A DNA stretch of 64,000 nucleotides from Bimastos eiseni (lineage: Eukaryota > Annelida > Clitellata > Crassiclitellata > Lumbricidae): positions 24,446,007 through 24,510,006 of the forward strand of contig OY365810.1 of assembly GCA_959347315.1 (NCBI GenBank), written 5' to 3'. The notes below the pieces were generated by a model, which ran no database searches, was not told where the DNA came from, and saw only the letters and a list, made by a program, of their open reading frames with translations. The translations under genes and the position numbers were made by a program. Positions 12,001 through 20,442 of this stretch are shown in pieces. Position 1 is the stretch's first letter. Every line of letters starts with the position of its first letter.

Positions 12001-15000
12001 ATTCCCACGGTGTATTCTAGCACAGTGGGTGGTCTCACCACTGGTCTGAATCATCATCATTGTATCTAGGCATTGTAAAGCGCCTCTAGTAGGGGAACCA
12101 TTCAGAAGCGTGGGTCAGTGTGCAAGAAGCCATTGGCTTGACGACACGATATGGGAACAGAACGAAATGCCGTCCTTCACAGACCCAGTGATGTTGCTGT
12201 CGTCATTTAGCTTTTATAGACTGAAAATACCGTTATAAAATTTAAAAAATAAGTTTTAATATCGGCGCTGATTATCTTGTCGATATCCAATATTGCTGAT
12301 ATCTCTATAATCGGTACAGCTTGGTACATTTGCCAAATTGATCCATCAACAATATTCTCAGTTTGAGTCACATGAAGCCATTTACCACTCGACGATAAAA
12401 CAACTAAAGCCATAATCAATTAGCATAGACTTACTTCTATGAGGATTTATCAACTGAAGAATAAAGGAAACAGTTTAAATATTTCTCATAAAACTTATAT
12501 TTCTAATAACACATTTTCCTACTTAGAAATATTTAAACAGTAATTAAGCAATTTGTATTGTTTTGTAATATCTTTAAAAAATGGCAATCAAGCTCTTTCT
12601 TTAAGTTCAATCAAATGAGAGTTAACAGACCTGTCTGACAGTAGCAATCATACGAGCAATCAACATTATGCTACAAGTCTCAGGAGGATAATGGACATTT
12701 CTGTAAACAAGAACCATGTTATACAAAAATATGAATCAAAGTAGTTAAGAATTCTTATAGTTTCTTTAAAAAAGTAGCCATAACTTGACTGATGATTTTG
12801 ATTTGACAATCAAATGCCATGTCACATTGAAACATGTGACTTGTAGTCGAGAAAATATGCCTCCTCATAAGCATGACCTTAGGATTAGAGGAGACCTTGG
12901 TTGAAGATTAAACAGCAACACGTCAAAAATCAAACAATGAAAAATGACTCTCATGCTATCAGTAATACAGGACCGTTAAAATGCAGGCCCTAGTGATCAA
13001 CAATTATATACAATTTCACTCCGACCTCTTCAGCAAATTAACTTCAGACATCCACCAACATGCCTCTTCCAAGCAAAAGATTGGAAGCACACTTCTAACA
13101 AATCCAAAAGCCTAATCAATTTCATTCAGACAAAAACAAAGTATTCCTTTGAGCGAAGACTGAGAAGCAGCTATGGATATGGGTACGGAGTGTTTAGACA
13201 TGCCCATCTTGGCTTCAGCATACGAATCGAAATGGTGAATACCTCACTCATTGCTTGACCTTCCCAATGCCAATGTACTGGCAGGGTACTCATTTTGTAG
13301 CAAAGTGGATTATGGGGCAAACAGCATTGAGAAGGAAGCTGGGGTTTGGGGCACAAGTAGAGCAAAAATTTCAAAATGTCTATTTGACCTGGTGGGGTTC
13401 TGAAGTGTCAACCTCTATGATAAAGGTCGGTGGTTCAGATCTCCATCGTCTACGTCCCGTACACAAAAACAACCTCGAGACTTCTGTACACCTGCAATTT
13501 CCCTCAGACTTGTGCACCAAAAGTAATCTCACACACATACACACCTCCAAGCCTCCTCCAAACGGAAGAGTGGATGTTCCAAGTCCTCTGGAGAAGCTGA
13601 TGCTGTGCAAAGGGTTTCATGGTACTGATTCCAAGCAAGGGTTCTACAATTTTCACTGCAGTACCGTACCTGGTTCAATAGAAGTAACAACATTATTGTC
13701 AGTAATAGAAATGCTAATTTTAACAAGCAATCGAATAAATGCATTCAATAGCTTATAAACTAGGTTGGTTCCATATGTGGACAGTCAATTGCATCTGTTT
13801 AGCCATCATTTATACCCATACTGCAGATTTGTATTGTATCTAGGCATTGTAAAGCGACTCTAGTAGGGGGAACCATTCAGAAGCGTGGGTCAGTGTGCAA
13901 GGCCACTTGAAAAAAAGTAGGTTTTGAGAAAAAGTGAAAGTGGATTAGAGACTGCCAGAGAGGATAGAATTGTAGAGCAAATAGAAGGTGAAAGCCATGT
14001 GGCCAGTCATATAATATGAAGTCAAACACCAGATGAGATCATCAATTGAATCTGTATTAGAAAATTCAACTCAGTCACAAAAACACACAACTTATTTGCA
14101 TTAGAGTGAGAAAATTGTAAAGATCCTACAAAAAGCTTTGAATTATTCAACAATTGCCGCAGTCATAGAAATAAAAAGAAACCTAAATTGCAAAGTTGTT
14201 CAGTTGTTCTAACTGACCTGACATTTCTCGCACCTGACGTGATCCTCTGGATGCACTTCACAGCATTCTGGGAACGGGAGCTCTATGCCAGCATTTCCAG
14301 CAAGTCGCCGGCACATCTCTTCTGCCGTCTCTAACGACTTCATGCAATGATTGCACGCAACATATTTGTACAAGGCATTCCATAAAAACTGGCAACTGAC
14401 AAGAGGCGTCTCTGTAAATATGACTTCGTCCGCCTTGAAGTTTCTTTTTGCAAACAAGCCACGGCCCTGATAAATATTGATATAAAAAAATGTATGAGAC
14501 ATTATTAACTAAACAGCCAATTGGGATGGCTACCCCAGACTGCAAGCTAAATTAGAGCACTGCAAGCAACAATAAGGACTATTGTAAATAATTAATTGGG
14601 AAGCAGTTCCCATAACAACATGCACGGCGCTATACCAATATTTGCAATTGCCAATTCAAACCCCCAAAATTCTTTAAACAAATGTAAGTTATTCTATAAA
14701 CCTTGTGGTAATATGTTACTTACAAATCAATTAATAACTGATTTGAACAATTTTGACATAGATTTTGTTTCTATTAGCTTGCAGCATCATAATTTCTATC
14801 ACAATGCAAAAGAAAGTAGAGAGTGAGCTGGACCTACCATTCTAAGAACAATCGACTAAATAACTAAGTAATGTAATTAATCATAAGTAAAAAAGAGTAA
14901 AACAGCTCACTTGGACTGGATCTGCACACTCAACTCAGCATAATTCGAACCAAAAACTGTTGTGTCCCTATGCTGTGAATTTTATGGCACTGTGCATGTG

Positions 15001-15744
15001 ATCGAGTAAACCACTACTGACAACTTACTTATTTACTTGATAACCCCTCCAGTGGGCACAACATTTTCTCTCGTAGTATGACGTGACCGTGTTGTATGCC
15101 ACTAGCAAGTAGTCATTTCTCTAGGATTACTATGGATGCCCTACTGTTTACAAGCAGAGGGACAGTTATTGGTCACTTTTTGAGACTACTAAATGTTAAA
15201 TGTCTGTTATCAGTAAGTTGTAATCAATTGAATCCCAATTCCCTGTAAGCAATGAAAATACACAACATATCAAATACCCAATGCAGTTTCAGTAACAAAG
15301 TGTTCGAAACGACAACAACTTATATATACAAAACAACTGAAACTTCACAACACGCTTTAGCAAAATAAGTCTTGCACAATCTTGACCGGATTTTTGCCAC
15401 AAAAGTTCGAAAATTCGCTTGTAACCGTTATCATAAAACTGCGAAGATTTTTAATATTTCAATCTTAGGCTCTTGTCAGACTGTGAACTTATTTGAAATA
15501 GTTGCCTTTAGCTGCGTCGACTCATGTACACACAACTCGATGTTACGAGGATTCCCCGCCATAGCCGTCTGATAGCAGCATGTCTGGTGGGCGATAATAT
15601 CAGTATTAGAAGAGACGCGATTCCAATCAACTTAAAAAACAAATAAACTTGTAAATAATGATACAAGCTATAATTATGTTTATAACAAACCTTCTTCTCC
15701 AGTCCTTGACGAATTTCAATATCAAAATCACCGCAAGCTGCCAT
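3043..15744 (-). CDS. SMYD5: SMYD5-like SET/MYND protein-lysine methyltransferase, complete, 12 coding exons
   Basis: Coding exons: 15744-15691, 14466-14218, 13669-13545, 12700-12631, 11124-11020, 9643-9581, 9205-9135, 8012-7906, 7513-7457, 5018-4924, 3781-3711, 3166-3043. They sum to 1191 nt (396 aa plus stop); every junction is GT-AG and keeps frame. The start ATG is followed by GCA, with MAACGDF as N-terminus. SMYD5 hallmarks seen in order are the split-SET start [10 protein letters not shown], then [10 protein letters not shown], a MYND-type Cys/His cluster across exons 2-3 (YCSENCR), [32 protein letters not shown], the SET tyrosine motif [16 protein letters not shown] and [12 protein letters not shown]. 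The C-terminus is an acidic tail ([12 protein letters not shown]), shorter than the poly-Glu tail of vertebrate SMYD5 (about 418 aa). Family knowledge: SMYD5 methylates lysines on histones and ribosomal protein. The introns carry several transposons. Orthology is firm; exact UTRs are unknown. Confidence 0.95.
3197..3345 (+). mobile_element. tRNA-derived SINE, family 1, copy a
   Basis: It starts with an A-box-like tRNA segment (GTGGCCGATTGGTTTGAGCG), followed by a B-box (GGGTTCGATACTC) and a tail with GTAGGGACCTTGAGCAAGTC. The same head and tail order recurs at 22020, 22495, 27115 and 35145. This copy sits 30 bp upstream of the last SMYD5 exon (minus strand), so its antisense lies at that acceptor's branch-point region. 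Confidence 0.8.
4312..4428. repeat. Short tandem repeat, about 22-bp unit
   Basis: About five diverged copies of a unit like AAACCAAGAAAATTATTGAT lie in the SMYD5 intron between exons 10 and 11. It has no coding meaning. Confidence 0.75.
4463..4660 (+). mobile_element. tRNA-like SINE, family 2, copy 1
   Basis: A tRNA-like head contains a B-box-like GGGTTTGATACCCACC near 4528. It is followed by a tail (GACTGCCACACAAATAAATT) matching the tail of the element at 40110-40378. The Pol III A-box is degenerate. It ends against the hAT-like element at 4662. Confidence 0.6.
4662..4837. mobile_element. Small hAT-like MITE, 176 bp
   Basis: The termini are inverted repeats: CAGGGCTTAAAGTGGGA at the left and, on the opposite strand, CAGGGCTTGAAGTGGGA at the right (16/17). 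Flanks ATTACTAC (4654-4661) and GTTACTAC (4838-4845) match at 7/8, as expected for an hAT 8-bp target duplication. It has no coding capacity and lies in a SMYD5 intron. Confidence 0.88.
5441..6025. repeat. 48-bp minisatellite, 12 units
   Basis: Twelve head-to-tail units start TCAGTGGATTTTGTGCCATA. The first two are 49 bp and the rest 48 bp, followed by a 7-nt partial. Because 48 is a multiple of 3, long open frames run through both strands; each encodes a 16-residue repeat (for example [16 protein letters not shown] or [16 protein letters not shown]). These are by-products and not genes. The units are almost identical, so the array is recent. It lies in the SMYD5 intron between exons 9 and 10 and ends 42 bp before a transposon. 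Confidence 0.95.
6068..6944 (+). mobile_element. Non-autonomous hAT-like element, GGTCTTGGTCTC family, copy A (877 bp)
   Basis: It begins CAGGGATGTGGTCT and ends CCCAACACTG. An exact 8-bp target duplication, GGTCAGTG, lies at 6060-6067 and 6945-6952. About 130 bp at each end is built from repeats of GGTCTTGGTCTCGAGACC-like motifs. The AT-rich middle (with AAGTAGGCCTACATCATTCA) is shared with copies at 17735 and 26087. No transposase frame is present. Confidence 0.92.
7101..7139. mobile_element. 39-bp hAT-like remnant: two termini only, with target duplication
   Basis: TAGGGCATAACCG at the left and CAGTTACGCCCTA at the right are inverted copies (11/13) with 13 nt between. Exact 8-bp flanks TTCTCTGC occur at 7093-7100 and 7140-7147. 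The termini match those of the 409-bp element at 21307-21715. It is therefore a copy of that family reduced almost to its ends. Confidence 0.85.
8773..9030. mobile_element. Possible truncated hAT-like element, GGGTACCCG repeats
   Basis: It starts TAGGGTTGTCAACGGGTACC, similar in style to other hAT-like ends here. Many GGTACCCG and TACCCGG motifs follow in both orientations. I find no matching right end or target duplication before SMYD5 exon 7 (9205-9135), so this is a tentative fragment. Confidence 0.4.
11534..12325 (+). mobile_element. hAT-like non-autonomous element, AGCTGTACCGAT family (792 bp)
   Basis: The left end TAGAGCTGTACCGATATC and the right end (reverse: AAGCTGTACCGATTATAG) form inverted repeats. 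Flanks CCATTTGC (11526-11533) and ACATTTGC (12326-12333) match at 7/8. Clusters of GCCGATTAT and CGATAT motifs lie near both ends. The piece at about 12055-12135 also occurs outside the element at 13832. No transposase is visible. A second, partial copy is at 50744. Confidence 0.75.
12055..12135 (+). repeat. Short interspersed repeat, internal to a hAT-like element
   Basis: About 80 bp beginning TTGTATCTAGGCATTGTAAA and continuing through CATTCAGAAGCGTGGGTCAG is nearly identical to 13832-13910. A more distant relative is at 20836. It looks like a SINE or LINE 3' fragment captured by, or inserted in, the element at 11534-12325. Confidence 0.65.
13832..13990 (+). repeat. Short interspersed repeat, second copy
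   Basis: This is the same sequence as 12055-12135 with about 80 bp more (AGGTTTTGAGAAAAAGTG...). That extension also matches 20836-20990. It lies in the SMYD5 intron between exons 2 and 3. It starts with TATTG pentamers typical of a retroelement tail region. Confidence 0.6.
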
Positions 15745-15944
15745 CTCTAGCATAAACCACCCGCCACGATACGTCGATGATATACACACAACTCAAGAAC
15801 TAAACTAATATCCGTCTGCATGGAAAAAGTCGTGAAATTACGTTGAGCAACTCGAGCTCCTTTACTCTGTGCACCTCAGCAGTCAGCACTCTGACAGTAC
15901 GATATAATGTCGCGAAAACACGCGGTTAGTGAAAACCTTGGAGA

Positions 15945-16100
15945 ATAACAATACAATACAATACAACTAGGCATTTATAACGCGCTTGGCAAGACAAGTC
16001 TTGCACTAAAGCGCCTTGTGCTGCATTCTTAGCCATGGATCAGGGAGAATAGGTAGGTCTTCAGTTTTGTCTTGAAAAGTGCAACGTACGGTTGTGGCTT
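15945..16100 (-). repeat. Retroelement 3' end with (CAATA)n tail, upstream of SMYD5
   Basis: It opens with AATACAATACAATACAA followed by CATTTATAACGCGCTT. On the reverse strand this reads AAGCGCGTTATAAATG plus a (TATTG)n tail, matching the tail at 56341-56385. That is the pattern of a LINE-mobilised 3' end. It lies about 200 bp upstream of the SMYD5 start codon. Confidence 0.55.
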
Positions 16101-16209
16101 GACGGACTGTAATTGGGAGACTATTCTCAATTCTCATAACATCATATTTAATAACACAACCAGGGATACGTACATTCTTAGGGCAGAAGACATATGCCTC
16201 GACCAAGTT

Positions 16210-17596
16210 GGAAACTTAAACATAGTGCACGTTTCCTAAAATAGTAAAATATACGTCATATATAGGCTAATCAAATAAATAATGTTGGAGTCGTATATAT
16301 ATATGCAATGGTATATAAGCTATGGTATATATAAGCTATATATAAGCTATGGTATCTGCACAGGAGCTCACGCACAATGTGTAACGTAGACTTAACTTGT
16401 CAGCTTTAATGCGCATAACAATGCATAGGTCTTATGATTATCTGCAAACTGCCACGTATGTCTGCAGCTACGTAGCCCTACAGGCATACAATTATAACTA
16501 TTCACTAAAACTTGAGTAACCTAAGAGTCGAAATTGTCGCCCTGCGAACCGTGGTTGAATAGAAGAAAGGACGCTGCTCGTCATAGTAATAATAAAGCGG
16601 TTAAATAATAGTATACTTGAAATTAACTAAGCTGACTGAAAGATGTTTAGTAAATTAGTAGCCTAGGCTAAGGGTACGATAATAGGAGCACATCTGCCAT
16701 CGACGCTTAATTCTTCTGTCACTGCTCGGGTTTTTTGCAGTGCCTATCTCAAGTCTGATCTTCGACATCGCATTGTTATAAAACGGAAACTATACCACTC
16801 AATTCTCCTGTCACAGGCCTACCCTACGTGATTTTCAATGGACTATAGGTCTATATTCCAAAGAGTGCGACTCTACCAAATATGTACTATAACATTATAC
16901 TGGCACAGGTGACAGGCCTGTAACCATTTATTAAAACTCAATAACCATTTATTAAAACTCAAAATAAGCCAAGAGAACTACTTCTTAGTTTGGGGATCAC
17001 GATTTCTCCAAAATGCTGCGTAGGTCTACATAATAATTATGCAATAATATTTTTTGATGCAGTTGTCAGCAGTTGTTTCAGCAGTTGTCTAGATAAATTT
17101 ATCAGCTAAATTCCTGATCTTTCGCAAGATGGCGAGGTTACCTTCTGGTTTGCTCGCATGTCGTGTGTGGTACAAGATGTGAAGATATCATCGTGATTAG
17201 AATTATATTAAGCGTAAAGGACTAATGTACTCGAATAAATTAAATTATATTTTGGCCTCATATTGTGGCTTGGTGGAGCATTGCAAACATTTACGAGCCT
17301 GAAGAATATCCTGTCTTCACTATGCTTAAATAATCGTGACGTGGCTTAAGCAAAAGCATCCAGATTGTGCCGATACTCTAACCAGGACGCGAGCGAGTCA
17401 TAGCCTTTGAACTCGTATTTGAAATTGATGCGTGGTGAGCTTGATTTCTGTATAAAGACATCAGGTCAATTTTGGTTTTCTCGCGGGAAGTTGACATAAA
17501 GTACGTCTTGTTATTAATTATAAGGCATCGTTGATGCAATCAATTTTTTGGCATACATTTAGTGTCAGATTTTTTTTATATGGCATAGGTTCTACC
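16210..17596. other. Intergenic, SMYD5 to MOGS; nothing coding seen
   Basis: AT-rich sequence between two divergent genes. It includes repeated ATATATAAGCTATGGTAT near 16310-16350 and a direct repeat of AACCATTTATTAAAACTCA near 16925-16960. No exon or RNA gene is recognised. Confidence 0.5.
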
Positions 17597-17720
17597 CTTG
17601 GATTGGGTTGGTTAGGTCAGCCCTCATCAATGTCGGTTAGGGTCAAGTTGCCTTGTCAGTGTTGGGTAGGGTCAGGTTAAGCTTTGTGAAGGTTGGTCAG
17701 GATTATGGTTAGGGTTAGTG
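17597..17720 (+). repeat. Degenerate GGTTAGGGT-rich (telomere-like) patch
   Basis: It contains many variants of GGTTAGG, GGTCAGG and TTAGGGT (for example GGTTAGGGTTAG near 17707), giving a G-rich strand with TTAGGG-like words. It directly precedes the hAT-like element at 17735. It may be a decayed interstitial telomere repeat or simple sequence. Confidence 0.5.
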
Positions 17721-17734
17721 TAGTGAAAAAATGC

Positions 17735-18561
17735 CAGGGATGTGGTCTCGAGACCGCAGTCTTGGTCTCGGGACTGGTAACTGCGGTCTTGGTCTTGGTC
17801 TCGAATGCATCGGTCTTGGTCTTGGTCTTGAATGTGTCGGTCTTGGTCTTAAAGGAATGGTGTTGGGATTGGTCTCAGTCTTAGGTTAGCGTTCTTGGTC
17901 ATTTGCCATATCAGAACAATTTCCTTGATATTTCTCGGTTATTTTCGATTAGAGACCTGTGTTTGGGCCTTATGTGATTGTTATCGATTTATGACGTGTT
18001 GATCATCTATATTACTATGGGCAAAAAAATTTATTTGCAACGGAACCAGCCATTTCAAAATTTGCTTTCACAAATTTCAAGGTTTTGGAACAATATAATA
18101 ATTATGTGGTCGGCCGCATGTAGTCACCTTTAACTTACAATTCCGAGTACAAGTAGGCCTACACCATTCAAACGGAACGTTAATCTACTTGTCTTAAAGC
18201 ATTTACCTATCGTATGCTGTAAGTAATTTATAGTGTGATATTCTCAGGCTGAAGCCAAGGGCTGAACCTGCAAGAGTTCAGACAGGCCGGTAAAACTGTT
18301 TCTGGACCATTATTAAGATTAGTATTCTTCAGCAATAAAATTAATGTTTTAAATGTGTTAATCCGTCTTAGCGTCTTAATAAATTGAATTGTTTATAAAA
18401 TAAGAGCATTGGTCTTGGTCTTGTAGTCTTGGTCTTGGTCTCGGACCCCCCGGTCTTGGTCTTGGTCTTGGTCTAGGACCACCCGGTTTGGTCTTGATCT
18501 TGGTCTTTGACCTCTCGGTCTTGGTCTTGGTCTCGAGGTTTTGGTCTCGTACCCAACACTG
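17735..18561 (+). mobile_element. GGTCTTGGTCTC hAT-like family, copy B (827 bp)
   Basis: It has the same ends as copy A (CAGGGATGTGGTCTCGAGAC and ACCCAACACTG). Flanks AAAAATGC and TAAAATGT match at 6/8, so this insertion is older. The subterminal GGTCTTGGTCT arrays are longer than in copy A near 18410-18540. Confidence 0.88.
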
Positions 18562-18599
18562 TAAAATGTAGCCATAGAAATTTCAATTTCAGCATGTGA

Positions 18600-19105
18600 A
18601 ATCACAATTCCTTTTCATCAATCCAGCTTCCATTTAATCATAGATTTTCGTCAATCCAGCTTTTACTGAAGCAAAATTCTTGTCATCAATCCAGATTCTA
18701 TTTACGCAAATTCTCACCGAATGATTATACTAGATTATGATTTTCTCCATAATTTATACTCCATGTGTCCTTTAAGACAGCCAATCACAGCACGCGATTG
18801 CCGAAAGGTAATAATGCAATGATATTACCCGATACTAAGTGTTTGCCCATTTTTTTAAATATATTTGATCAAAAGAAGTATTTAGAGTCATTGAATATTT
18901 CTTTTAGGAGATGTGACACTAATTTATCGTTTCGTTATCCTAAATTATTCACCTATTGTCACATATAGTTTAAGCATTGATCAAACTAACTTCTACTTAT
19001 GCTATTATTTTTTCATGAATCCAACTTCTACTTAAACTATGCTTTTCTCATCAGTCCAGCTTCTGTTTGCCTTGTAAACTAGTTTTATCGATCCAACGGT
19101 ATATT
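18600..19105. repeat. Diffuse tandem repeat with TCATCAATCCAGCTT(C)
   Basis: The phrase CATCAATCCAGCTTCCATTT recurs every 45-60 bp in varying form at 18614-18700 and 19010-19100. The same phrase fills 55277-55770 and flanks the Merlin element at 54573. It is a dispersed degenerate satellite or the internal repeat of a transposon of unknown type. Confidence 0.65.
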
Positions 19106-19829
19106 TATATATTTAGGGCCTAATTGCAAATGTCATGAAACTTTCTCACAGCGCATTCTAATGTGCCTATTCCCAACATTCTAAGATGATTTATTCATTT
19201 CTACGAATTTTTGACAATCTGCAAAAACTGAATGGCAAATAGTCGCCAACACAATGTTTTCACAAATCATTGCGAATTTGCAATGTCATACACACCTACA
19301 GAGAGTTACAAACTGCATATCACAATTACCAATGTAAATGGAGGACTTGTAACTAACCACAGATAAAAACTGCTTAAAACTGGATTCTAAGTATCAAATG
19401 TTTAGTTCCAGTACCATTCTTAAACACTGGGCTAGGCTTTCAATACAGACACATGCTTTACATATCTACAGGTGAATGTTAAAACAGTGCTGAATCAACG
19501 TCCAAAGCAAATAATAGTTTCTTGTCTTAAACTCAACAGAAACTCTACTTTGAGGCAGTTTTTTACTTGAAAGGCATTTGTTCTAGGAATGCAAGGCACC
19601 AGTTTTCTCAAGTGAATTTGGCCTTTAAATAAAATTAAAGGATCAAGACTTCCACAAAGTCTTGCTGATTTCATTCAAGTACTTTAATGTATTGTATTGT
19701 AGTTATAATTGGAAATTTGTATAGCACCACCCATGGAAACTGATCATTGGTGCTCTCTATGCTCACCTAAATGGTTGAAATGTAATGAAGAACAGAAATT
19801 TAATCAGTGACCAAGCCATTACACAGAAA

Positions 19830-20282
19830 TCTATCTATATAATTACCTAAGTCACGTGCTTTGTCGGTCACTTCTAAGGCACTTGATTGGACAGAAGTTG
19901 AATCTAAGATGTGTGATTGGACAGCAGTTGACCTAAATTGTTTTGTTGCAAGACTTTTGCAAAATGGGTCTGATTCGCTTTTCAAACAAGTTTTATTTGC
20001 ATCTGACTCACTATATTTGCAGTTACTAAAATTAAATACATCGTGTAATGTAATGCACACTTAATGACTGAAACTCGATTTTGAAGCGTTTGTATCGCCG
20101 TTACTAATATACGCGTGTAAACGACATTGTTCAGAGGGCGCTTCACGGGTAAACATGACAGCAGCTGAATTTTCTTGCCTTCTGGGCGCAAGTTGTAGCC
20201 TTTCTGTCCAATGGGAGGAAACTGGTTGAATCGTGAGCTATTATATTTTCAGACCTGTGATTCTTCACGGGTTAACAGCTAG
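19830..20282 (+). mobile_element. Helitron-like non-autonomous element, copy 1 (453 bp), upstream of MOGS
   Basis: It starts TC after an A and ends CTAG before a T. A short hairpin (CCTGTGA/TCACGGG) lies just before TTAACAGCTAG. There are no terminal inverted repeats and no target duplication. These are Helitron hallmarks. The copy at 33168-33647 shares both ends and the interior (AATTACCTAA, TGATTGGACAGCA). The 3' end lies 160 bp upstream of the MOGS start codon, so it may supply promoter or 5' UTR sequence. Confidence 0.7.
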
Positions 20283-20442
20283 TCTGGAAGAGTCACCAGT
20301 ACACAGAGAGACCCCAACCAAGGGAATTCTGTCTGCTGCTGACTTATGGAATTCTACTTTATTCATTTCCACAGGTATTGGTTTTAAACAATGTGTTTTT
20401 CTTAAATTAGATTTTTGAAAGAATCCTCCAATAAGATAAGAA

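Noticed and set aside
12207..12419. Minus-strand frame with [15 protein letters not shown] as a possible SMYD5 exon 5
   Set aside because: The true exon 5 ([15 protein letters not shown]) is at 11124-11020 and joins in frame; the other frame adds nothing.
13255..13758. 167-codon plus-strand open frame
   Set aside because: It is antisense to SMYD5 exon 3 and its flanks and has no recognisable domain.
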